From Basidiobolus heterosporus B8920 (lineage: Eukaryota > Basidiobolomycota > Basidiobolomycetes > Basidiobolales > Basidiobolaceae): a stretch of 21,729 nt of DNA. Made by a program: the position numbers and the translations under genes. Shown one piece after another: positions 10,901-20,941 of the stretch; within the stretch, counting starts at the first letter, position 1; each line of letters starts with the position of its first letter. The notes under the pieces were generated by a model. It was not told the origin of the DNA, searched no databases, and worked only from the letters and a program-made list of their open reading frames with translations. The DNA lies in NCBI GenBank assembly GCA_000697455.1, contig JNET01028672.1, positions 1-21,729 of the forward strand, read 5' to 3'.

Positions 10901-13900
10901 CATCAACCCAGGAAAAATCGTCTGATTGCGTTTTCTGTAGGATTTCAAGGAAAAATTTCTAACAAAACATTCGTCAGACTCGTATTTTGAATCATCTACA
11001 CTCTGAAGCCTTACCTGTTTAAAGGAACCATGACGTTCGGAAAACATACTGTTGTATATAGATTCCTCCAAACCATTCTTCAAATAAGTTTCGACAGCGG
11101 GTAAATTATACGGTTCCTTCTGAGTTAATACATTCACTATCGAATCGTCCAAGTATTGTGCGTATTGACGCCATGCTTGTGGATTATCCGAATTATGGTG
11201 AATAGCAAAATTATAACTTGCTAATTTTAGAGGCTCAGATTCGCCTTGTACTGTATAGGATTGCGCACGAGAATTATTCAGTGTGCTGCTATCAAATAGA
11301 GACAAGATTTCTTGGGACATATCATTAGAAATGGATGATTTCCCAAACCACTCAGCAATTTTGAGTGCAACTCTGGATTTGTCGTGACTACTGATTTCAA
11401 CTTTTTGAATACTCTCGGTCATTTTTTTGACTGCACAATCTACCTGTCCCAGCTGGAAGGTTAGAATAGCATCTTCAAAGAGAATTTCGAAGCATTCGGT
11501 GGAGCGCAGGTTTTTAAGAATCGACTCTGCTGTTTCAAGACACATGCATTCTCGAGCAAGCTTGGCGGTAGTTAGTGCAATCCTATCCACTATCGGTTTG
11601 ATTTCTGATACTGGTACATCAGAAGACAAACGTAAGATTGACTCTGGAAGTCGATGGTATGCTAACACTCGAAGGAGGTCATGGTGAATATAGTCTATTT
11701 CTGGGATAATATTGGATAAGTCAAATACTAAGCGGCTAGAGCCCATTCGAAACAGGCTGAGGAATTGTAATACTACTAAAGGAGAAGCGAAATCTTGAAA
11801 AGACTCCTTTGATAAAAGATTTAGGGAATCATCTAAAATCTTGTTAAGCTGAGGTTCCTCAAATTTAGTTTCACTCCCGATTTTGTTTACGATTGTGTTA
11901 AGCAGTGTTGGTTGAAGTTTTCGTGTGAGCTCTTGGGGGGTAGCTAATTCAGTTGTACTCGAAATTAGTGGTAGCTCACTCAACTCTCTTTTGCTTTGAT
12001 CATAATCCTTCGCGTCAAAGTAACCAAGTGCCTTCGCGTAATGCTCGTATGACTCACAGCCTGATATTATGTCCATAGTTGGCGCCCACTCAGCCATTGC
12101 CTTCCAATCCGAAACTTGAGAGTAGCATTCATAAATCTGTTTCGCCAAAAACGACTTTATGGTGGAATTCTCTGTGGCATCATATAGACGTATACTTTCT
12201 TTAACGGACGATTCGATGTTTCCTCGTGCCAATTGCATGGATGGAAGGAGCCATTCAAAATGCTGATAATCTTCGAGGGATTTCATGATAGTCCTTGCTT
12301 GCGCCTGCTCTTCACGTTTCTCTTCGAGCCCTCTAGGCATGATAGATATTTCACCAACATTCTCTTTGACAGAACCAATTATATCGTTCAACTGGTTCCT
12401 AAATTGGGTGAAGATCTCACGGCAACTATTTAACAATCCATTCACACCATCTTCATCACCAGCCTTTACAAGCAGAGGAATAACGATCGTCAACACTTCA
12501 ATGATATCATTAATGCGTTGAGAGTTCTTGAGAATATCTGATCCGATAAAGATTGTTTGTTCATGAATAAATTTGATACTATGGCGGATCAAAGAACAAG
12601 TAGCACCGGATTTGTTTGAAACGTGGACGATATTTCTACGGTTACGAATGAACCAATCCTCACAAACCTTAAGGTTTGTGCGGAAAAATAGGATGCTTGC
12701 TCGGGGAGCAAGTGGAATCGAACTTACGGCCGTGCCTACTGCAGCATTGTAAATTTGAAACTCAAAAAAGTCAATAAACACAACCAAATCCCGGATTCTT
12801 TGAAGTTCAGTTCCATTCGTAGTAATGCCAGAAGATAAAGCAGAAACCAAAGCCTTTTCGAACACCTCAAAAGTCTACATATATCATCGCAATTGTTAAT
12901 GAAACTTATTGTACTATACTAGTAGCAATGAACTTACCTGTTGTGCGGCACCAAATGGGGTTCTGGATCTGGCAAGAACACAATATCTCGCAGCCTCCCA
13001 TAGAGCCCAATAAGTCAGCATCTCTTCTGAAGATTCAATCATCCGAATCACCTCGCCCTCAGTCAAATCTGAAATACATAAAAGGTAAATAACATTCACA
13101 CTAAAGAATTGTCCAAGGCTCCTACCTTTCTTCAGATCACTGAAAAAACTGGTATGGTTTAGGCCATCAACAGCCTGACATGAATGAAACAATCTCTCTC
13201 GCCAGTCTGAAGTAAAACTACTGATGGCATCGTGCTTGCGTCCTTGATCACTCGAGCTTTTCATTCCTAAATAGTCCATAACAATTTGGAAATGTTGGGG
13301 GCGAAATGTACCGAGATGCGGTATACTCCTAACACATGTCTAAAATTTGTTATTTCGTGAATGCGTAGAAACCAAGCATGATAAGAGCTGTACCTTGAAA
13401 GTCTCGAATATAGGATTTTCCGAAGTTCCCTTGAATGACATGGTCAGCAACGGGTCAAAATGACTTAATATCTCAGTAAGTTCACTGCGAGCTCTAGGAT
13501 CGGATACATACGACCTGTAATACGAAAGTTAGCCTATTCTGGGAATGTCTAAGTTTTCATCTAGCATTCATACCATTCCAGTAGTTTGTTGAAGATTGGC
13601 TCAGTCTCCACTCGGTCGCCACACTGGATTACGAATTCCTTGATGATATTCAAGTGATCTCTGCGGAAGATGAGGTCGCGGTCTAATATTGGATCACAAT
13701 GAATACGGAATATTTAAGATTTTACCGTTACTAAAAATACGTACTATGTTGGTTAAGAAGGTCGATTATCAGATAAGTCGTTTGTTTATAAAAGAGACTA
13801 GGGGCAGATCTGGCGCCAGAGTGGTTTTGAAAAGAATCGATAATCTTCCCAATCCAGCTGACTGCGATGCATTTCGTGTCCAGGTGTGTTTCCCGCGCAC

Positions 13901-16434
13901 GAATAATTACTCCAATCAAATTTGTAACCAGTTCAAGTCTATTCTCAGAGACAGTACAAAGAGTATGGTTATCATGGTTTGGATTGAATACGAAGTTGTT
14001 TTGGCTTTGACAGATCTGCTCCAATGTTAGCAGCATTCCATTTCGAAGCTGGTCTATGGATGTGCTAGTGCTGTCGGGCGTCTTCAGAAAAAGGATAATC
14101 ACATAATAGAAGACACGATCAAAGTAAAATGAGGATTTCTGGACTATTTCAGCCAGTATCAACCCATTCATTATGAATATTGTATGCGCAAGTTTTGGAT
14201 CCATGCCATGCAACTGTGTGGTCTCCTCTTGCGATCCTTCGATTAAATTACGTGTATCTACGATTTTAGCACCTTCCATACTGTACAGCATATCCTCTAG
14301 AGCCTGAAACTCGGGTCTGTTGGCTACTTCTGGTTGATGCTCGGCGATGTAGCATCGAAACAATAACACACCTTCCTTGATAATAGCGTTGACTGGATTT
14401 GTCAATCCCAACTCTAAATTTGCATGTTCGCTCGAGCTCACCGATTGAATCATAAGTTGCAAAATATCCAAAATTCCATTTCTGATTCTCGAATCACCTT
14501 GATAGAGGAAGCGAGTCTTCATAAACGAAGATTTTGGTTCGAGTAAAGCAGGTAAGAGAGTGGGATGGAACCTGGGCTTCCATTCATGAATGAGCTAAAG
14601 GAACTTTGAGTTAGAACGCAACATGGGAATGCCCTTGAAATCACACGAACATAGAGTTTACCTCGGTAAATTTCCGAAGCCAAAGGACAACGAATGTTTG
14701 CGATTCAGGTGGGGGGATGCCTTGAATCATATCTAGCTCCATCAGCATACATTTCATCGCTTCGACTTGAAGGTGAAAGAATAGGCGTTTACGTGGTTTA
14801 CTCATCTGGACAATCAGGTGGTTTGCTAATATGATGTATGGTCAGGTTAATACTACAGCGACATTTTTGGGCGGGTCATGATTGAAACGCGGTAGTCCTT
14901 ACATTCTGACATCCACTGGTAATCTTTGTACCCCTCACCGATCTGATAGATTAACTTGATGGCGAATGCGCGAATTCGCTCTAGTTCATCGAAAAAGGCC
15001 GGGGTAGGTCGGTATGGAAGGGTTTCGTCGTTTGAAATAGGGTCAACGCCGATATGGGGAGTGATCGCGTGGAAGATCAACTGAAAACATCTAAACACTA
15101 GAGTGAACAAACTGTGTGCCAACTGATTGTGTCAGGGAAACTTACCTCAACAAAGAGAAATATGTGACTAGTTCGCCATCGGCCTTGTATGTGACAAAGG
15201 AGGTTTCCATCTCATTTAGAAAGTGATTCAAAAGCTGAATGGCAAATGGCAAATGGTTTCTCCAGCAGACGTCAAGACTTATAAATAAATCTTCAAAAAG
15301 AAGCACGATTACTTAGATAGCCTATTGCCTCTTGAGATGATTGTCTACGCTACCTGATATCTTCACCTTCACGGCGCTTGGCACACTGATATCTATGTAC
15401 CACCCGATAAGCAAATCAACAATTTCCTATAGTCCTACGTATCAGTATTTCTGAAAGGCGTGAATAGCATCGATTTTAATCATGCGGTCTACCTGTAAAG
15501 GGACAGCGAAGACGGTGGGGTACTTTCGTGCAATAATTTCCATGACATCTAAAGCATTTGTGAAACAGTCCATGGAATCTGAGGAGTTAAGATACACTTG
15601 TAGGTTATATAGTACATTAGCGATTAGGTGTTGAAAGGCCGATATGGATTCTGGGTCATAAGACCCGTTGACCGAAGCATTCTCAATAGTCTTGGGATAG
15701 GATAGAATTGGTTAGTCGAATGTACGCATATGGCTTCGCTATCATGCTCCATTTACCTGGCCCAAAGCAACCAGAAGCCATTTCTTTTTCTCCTTTTCCT
15801 TCTCAAGTATAGCCAGCGGAGCGTTAGGTGTATTCCAGCTGAGATGTTCAACTATCCATTGAAAGTATGGTCCAGCTTCAATTCCCAAGCCAACACCAAT
15901 AAACGAAATGCATTGTGCGACCGCTTGCAAGTAACTCTCGGGAGCTCTTTATTGTTGGCAAAAGTATAAATTAAGTATCGATGCAACCAAGTAGACAAAA
16001 ATATTGAATCGTAACAAGTATAAAGGTATCACCCTTTGTTTTCACTTACCGGTTATCTTCCAGAGCCGCTTCGAGACCGGGTACATTACCATACCCTAAT
16101 AGCAGTTCACCTGCTTGTGCGATTTCACTTCGACTTAGTTGGGATATCCACGAAGCAAGTTGATTTGTGGCATTTATTCTCCTTGAATAAGAAACATCTC
16201 CATCTTCACGCAAGATTTTCAATAAGGAAAGATGGATCTGATCAACTAAGAAATCGATTCAACCGAGATTTCCAAGAGATATAAAGAATGCACTGTTCAG
16301 TTGAAATTCCCCTTGAACTAGTATACAAAAGCTAAAGTACCTCGAAATTCGAAACGTGGTTCGTTTCCGCGTGGCTCAACTCGAACTTGCTTTTGACGTG
16401 GATGTTGCGGACGTCCTCTTCGTGAACCACTCAT
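4963..16434 (-). CDS. SMG1: SMG1, PI3K-related kinase of nonsense-mediated mRNA decay, ~30 exons
   Basis: SMG1 phosphorylates UPF1 during nonsense-mediated decay. Exons, all phase-consistent: 16434-16341, 16245-16050, 15946-15757, 15690-15493, 15426-15354, 15290-15146, 15090-14903, 14825-14662, 14594-13745, 13682-13574, 13514-13394, 13339-13126, 13068-12938, 12874-11015, 10958-10749, 10689-9958, 9889-8758, 8695-8436, 8372-7670, 7606-7377, 7316-7203, 7146-7096, 7041-6649, 6588-6478, 6422-6225, 6165-6032, 5972-5912, 5844-5683, 5621-5478, 5415-4963. Total 9,621 nt, about 3,206 aa (human about 3,660). The N-terminus is Arg-rich (MSGSRRGRPQ). HEAT-like repeats include EIVDLLIGWYID (about 227-238) and YWALWEAARY. 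FAT helices lie in the 1,860-nt exon. The kinase has SDGKNYGYLFKGLEDLHLDE (Lys near 1905), catalytic GLGDRHLDN (Asp near 2086) and HIDYN (Asp near 2105). A long helical insert precedes FATC, which ends LCVMYEGWTAWI, the SMG1-specific tail. A 66-nt intron at 5210-5145 may also be removed, giving 3,184 aa. Donor gtttgt at 8757 is weak. Confidence 0.95.
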
Positions 16435-17038
16435 ACACTATAGAGCTATGTTTTATGGAAGAAACTTTGAATAAAAAACCGAAAGATAATCTACTGCTTG
16501 ACACTATGCACAAGTTTCCAAATATCCTAGCACTTGTTCGCTGTTAGGAATGGAAAATGAGACAATTCTTTTCAAGAAATTCATGAAAATACAGATCGAA
16601 TTTGATTACGACTGATAATTTGCAGTTAAATTGGATTTAGTGCATTCATGCATTTTTCAGGTAACTCCGACCATGCAATCTATCGGTCACTTGAACTAGT
16701 TGCCAAAACCCTCATCGACACAAATTGGCCCTGATTACTTTCCTCAAGGATGGTGCTCATGCTCTTTAATAGATGGGTAAGGAATTACGATGTATTTTGG
16801 ATTTGTTATGTACATAAGTAACAAGTTTAACATTAGAGGTATGATACTAGAACAATGGCAATCCTACAGGGTGTGTATAGATTGAGTTGGGGGTTAAGAC
16901 TAGATAATATGATGGCTCGTTATTAAAACAAATAAATGTATACAATAAGTATTTAGGCTAGAAAACGTGGCAACGTAGCGTATATGTATAATCTTGGGTA
17001 TATAGAAAGATACCGCATGCAAGTTGGGTTGTTGGCTG
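16435..17038. other. Spacer: SMG1 5' flank / CP2 gene 3' flank
   Basis: About 600 bp between two genes in the same orientation; the CP2 gene lies upstream of SMG1 on the minus strand. It should hold the CP2 3' UTR and the SMG1 promoter. It is AT-rich with no recognisable domain in any frame and no clear TATA box or poly(A) hexamer. The short open frames here look random. Confidence 0.5.
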
Positions 17039-19037
17039 TTAAAATTTTAGTTTTAGTGTGATACTTTCTTCGTTGCTTTCATCTCGTTCGTACTCCACTT
17101 CCATATCCTGCTCATCGTTCAATTGTGATATAACTGTATCATCTACACGCACAAAAAGGCCTTTACTAGTGACCCTGAATACAGAATACACGCTCTGTGA
17201 CTGTAAGCCCATCTTGTCTGATAGCTTTTCTATTAAGTCTTGAACCGAAAGACGTTCAAGATAAACCGCGCGATGTACATTTTCCCCTATAAATTTGGCG
17301 TAGATACACAGTACTATAGTTAAGCGTCTTGATGTTAGTACCAGGTAATACTTCATTTTGAATTCAATAGGTTACTAACCAGCCCTTCTCTTTCGTGCTT
17401 GAGGGGTATAACCGAGATTGATCCCTGAATGTTCTGGTAACTCAGAATCGGTCATCTCCAGTCGCTTTCTCTTCCCAGTGGATGCAGCATTCGGTTCTTC
17501 ATCACCACCGATTATCACTTCATCGTTGTCGAAAGGATCATTCACAAGGTTCTCTACGAACAGAGTAGTCTGACTCACTGGTGCAAACATCATCAACAAA
17601 GGGTTTGCGTCGTTCTGTTTTCCTCGCATTTTTTCCCAGATCTTTTCGAGGTGTCTTTGATCATCCTTATTTTTTCTTTCAGCACCCTATCACTAAATTA
17701 GTATCAAGAAGCTGGTGCAATCCAGTAACAAATAAAGAGCAACGTACTTTATCCCGAAAGAGTTTTACTTTGGCGAATGACTTTTCGGCGAACAGATTGT
17801 TATCGGAGCTTTTGGTCTCCATCGAGATTCGTAAAGGAATTCCTTTGACTCCCTTTATACGAGAGAAATCGGTAGAAAGACAGTTGAATTTCACGTAAAT
17901 TTTCGCGCTTTTTCTTCCATTCCATTGGAAGGATATTCTATCAAATGCTTGAATTTCAACATTTTTGACTCCAGTGGATGCCGCTTTGTCTATCGAAGTT
18001 ATAATAAGGTTAATTGTTTGGCCGAGTATATTTTACTCGCTGGCATACCAATATCTAATGCTCTTGCGGTTTTCGGTGAATTTTGCTGGGAAGCCCAAAA
18101 CTGCCAGTATGTTCCTGCCAACTTACGGTGTGTGTCGTCATGAAAGGTCATTCTTAGGGTGCTAGTTAAATCGGTATCAGCACGCTCACAATCAGCCAAG
18201 GAGATCGCGTAGTACTGACCTGGAAATATTGCTTATGGATTAGTTGCTTGGACTTAACCAATTTCAATATAAAATAGTTTACTTGCCCTTATTTAAATAG
18301 GTCAGAGGAGTTTCATCGACTCGCTGCGCAGCAGCTGTTTGGGCTTCCATATTGATACTAAAACGGATGTTCCTGGATAATTGGATACGAAAGGTTACCA
18401 AGCATATATCACTGACAGGTTCCAAAGGGCACTTACGAATTTGTGTTCACTTGGACGTTGGACTGTGAAGTTGAACTCATGCCAAACTGAGCCTCTTGAT
18501 TTGAAAGAGTCTCGACGGAGGGGGATTGGGTATATTGGGGGTGCTGGTTTGAATGTTGGTGCATGTGCAACTCCTGATGCTGAACTTGATTCCCATGGCC
18601 GGCACTGAGATGTTGTATAGATGTTCCATAGGAACTGAGTTGGTTGTTGGTCACAGAAGGTAACGAAGAATGATTGAGTAGCTGGGAATGGCTCAGAAAC
18701 GAGTGTTGCTGACCAGCATCCGGAAAAATTGCTTCGCTTCTATATTGGTGGCCTAGGTTTTGTCTGTAAAAGACTTGAATCAGACTATGTAGTTCGATAT
18801 GGAAACGAAGTTAATACTTACCGTGAATCAACCCCTTGAAAATGCTGCTGGAATCCGTACTGTGCGTTAGAATTCATGTAAGGAAATTGAGCGAAACCTT
18901 TGCCTGGTTGTTTACTGTACTCGTCTAATAAAATAGAAGAAATTTTATCGCATTAATGATGATTTCTGTGTAGTGAGAGTGGGAGATATCAACTCACCTG
19001 ATGGTTGGGAAATATAGTGTCGCTCGATGTTGACCAT
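17039..19037 (-). CDS. Grainyhead/CP2-family transcription factor, at least eight exons
   Basis: Sequence-specific DNA-binding regulator; in Neurospora the fungal grainyhead homologue is csp-2, involved in conidial separation. Exons 19037-18998, 18924-18822, 18763-18437, 18372-18287, 18219-18049, 17989-17748, 17686-17380 and 17313-17039 join in phase to 516 aa ending in TAA. Residues about 10-155 are Gln/His/Ser-rich and probably disordered. The CP2 DNA-binding domain (about 155-345) shows IRFSINMEAQTAAAQRVDE, LTYLNKGQYYAISL, LRMTFHDDTHRKL, ALDIDKAASTGV, FNCLSTDFSRIKGVKGIPLR and VKLFRDKGAERKNKDDQRHL. Basic clusters GKRKR (about 394) and ARKRRA (about 420) could be nuclear signals. The C-terminus (about 428-510), VYLERLSVQDLIEKL onward, matches the ubiquitin-like dimerisation domain. 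The intron at 18286-18220 is GC-AG. The start used is the first in-frame ATG in an exon with a solid donor; the true N-terminus may lie further upstream. Confidence 0.9.
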
Positions 19038-19318
19038 GTAATTATAGGTTGAAGTTGAGTGGGTATTATTGACTGGAGTTGCAGATACTCAGGGAAACGG
19101 AACACTGAATGATGTTTCTGTACAAAAATAAACACCACGCGAGAATACTACGCGACTTAAGAAAGGAGATTTCCGGGTTATTGGATCGACTTTGGTGGTA
19201 TACTGGGAAATGTTGATATGGGCCAACACTGGAGGGGTCAAGATTAGATGACGCCGTAAACAGGTAATGGAGTGAGGGCAAAAGATAGAGAGACTAAAGA
19301 TTCAAAAGCGAAATTCAT
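19038..19318 (-). other. Possible 5' exons of the CP2 gene
   Basis: Upstream of the assigned Met the CP2 frame stays open back to a TGA near 19092 (reading ATPVNNTHSTSTYNY), so an acceptor may lie there. Further up, another frame encodes SSNLDPSSVGPYQHFPVYHQ, whose Ser/Pro/His/Tyr-rich style matches the N-terminal region of the factor. An ATG at 19318-19316 starts MNFAFESL. I could not find one set of splice sites connecting all three. A possible intron at about 19156-19093 (gtagta...gag) joins the first two in phase. Confidence 0.35.
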
Positions 19319-19755
19319 GACTTGGACAGGTTATGAGCTTCTTATATAAGTGAACAAAACTGGAAGATTGTGGATAATATCCGGAGCGTACAAGCTAGAA
19401 GATTAAGCTATAGAAGTAGTGTTGGAGTAAAATATGCACAATCTACACAGAAAATATACAGATCATCAGTAATAAATTGAGTAACCGAACACAATGAATC
19501 GGGTCAGCACCAACTATACTCTATGATAGGTAATCAGGAGGCAAGTAGCTCTGCTATTTATTCTACAATCAAATTAGTCTTACCTTTAATCGAATGGATT
19601 GTTCTCCGGTTCACGATTGCAGGGAGTTGACATCAATTTAACTCGTTTTCTGTTAAACTGTCCTCATCATCGCCATATTTGTAAAGTTGGATTGTGTTTA
19701 CAAAGATTGTCCACTCAGGTTGGAATCAGGAGACGCATGGCTAGATTTAGCAACC

Positions 19756-19779
19756 AAATGTAAGCGCAAATGTAAGCGC
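19756..19779. repeat. Two perfect copies of a 12-bp unit (aaatgtaagcgc)
   Basis: Two identical 12-bp units stand head to tail, followed by a degenerate partial copy (aaattta). They lie about 440 bp upstream of the farthest possible CP2 start. They could be a duplicated factor site or slippage. Confidence 0.7.
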
Positions 19780-20010
19780 AAATTTAAGGAAACAGAAAAG
19801 CAGGTGAGCCAACTCGTAGATGGCTAAATGAGTAAATAGGCAAAGAGCATGAATGCACGAACACACCAGTCCATCCATTGGTAGTTTGTTGGTTTTTGGG
19901 ACATGACAAGAAAAACGAACTAGGAGGAGAATCAGGTTTGGCTTGGTGCGCCCAAACGCCCCAACCTTTTACCAAACCCACATGAGTGATACTGGTGTTA
20001 CTTTAAAGTT

Positions 20011-20092
20011 GTCCCATAATATGTCACGTAATATCTCCCATAGCATCTCTCATAGCATCTCCATAACATCTCCATATCATCTCCCGTAATAT
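20011..20092. repeat. Minisatellite: seven 11-12-bp units, consensus CTCCCATARYAT
   Basis: Seven head-to-tail units tile this segment without gaps: gtcccataatat, gtcacgtaatat, ctcccatagcat, ctctcatagcat, ctccataacat, ctccatatcat, ctcccgtaatat. Five are 12 bp and two are 11 bp. The divergence between units suggests an old array rather than recent slippage. It lies in a non-coding spacer. Confidence 0.85.
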
Positions 20093-20941
20093 AAATCAAT
20101 CCAACCCTACCCTCCCTTTTCTCAGAAGTTAGGCCTATTTTAAGTTGCAATCTAACCTGCTGAGCCGTAACCATTGGGGCGTTGTTTCAGAAACTCATTC
20201 TTCCGTGTTCTTATTGTCATGCATTTGGAGAATCGGTGATATGAATCTATTGTTCACTTGATCTTAGATTCCTTGTTTTGTGCTAATTCTGAACGTTGTT
20301 TGTTTGTGAAGCTCTTTGGGTGATCAACTGTTGTTTATGATGATTGTACAGAATTCATCTCCCTTGTACGGCTAAGAGATAAAGATCTAGTTCACTTCAC
20401 TTGGTCAAAGCGGTAGAGAGGGTAGGCTAGCAAGAATGAGTCAATGAGGCTTTCCACATTTGCGCCCAGAGGAGATTACAAGTTGTGCTGAGTGGAAGTG
20501 GTACAGATATGCATCTGCTACATAATCTCTAAGCCTCCAGGATTGCGAATGTTCACTGGTTGCAAAGTCCAATCAGCGTAGGATGATTAGTGACTAGATA
20601 ATATTCCCATACTATTACGATACTACTCCACTACTGTTCCAGTCATATTCACTAACAATATCCGTTGACAATTTAAAAAAAGTACCAGTCAACACCAGAA
20701 CGCTCTTTCTCTGTTGATTTATTCAATCATGTTAGGCATTGGAGGTGATGAGTATATTGCTTTGTGTAACTGAAGATAGTCATCAAGTTTGCCCTGTTAG
20801 CCTTTAGATGATCTGGATACAAAATGTTTAAAATAAATAGCCCATTGATATATAGATTGCTGTTGTAGATCTGATGTGATTACCACAAACACAATCAGAA
20901 ATCGTTTTTGCCACCTACTCAACCTCGGGAATGTATGAAAG

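Larger units (their letters stand above)
19319..20941. other. 1.6-kb gene-free stretch between the PHP gene and the CP2 gene
   Basis: This lies downstream of the PHP-domain gene and upstream of the CP2 gene, both on the minus strand, so it should hold the PHP 3' UTR and the CP2 promoter. I see no protein-coding gene: the longest open frame (minus, about 19784-19981) has no recognisable domain. No tRNA-like structure was apparent. Two short tandem repeat arrays (19756-19779 and 20011-20092) are listed separately. Confidence 0.5.

Noticed and set aside
13689-14030. Plus-strand open frame of 113 codons
   Set aside because: It lies antisense to a well-supported SMG1 exon (14594-13745), and its sequence has no recognisable domain.
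19784-19981. Minus-strand 65-codon open frame
   Set aside because: Non-AUG-like start, no domain, and it sits in the non-coding spacer next to a tandem repeat.
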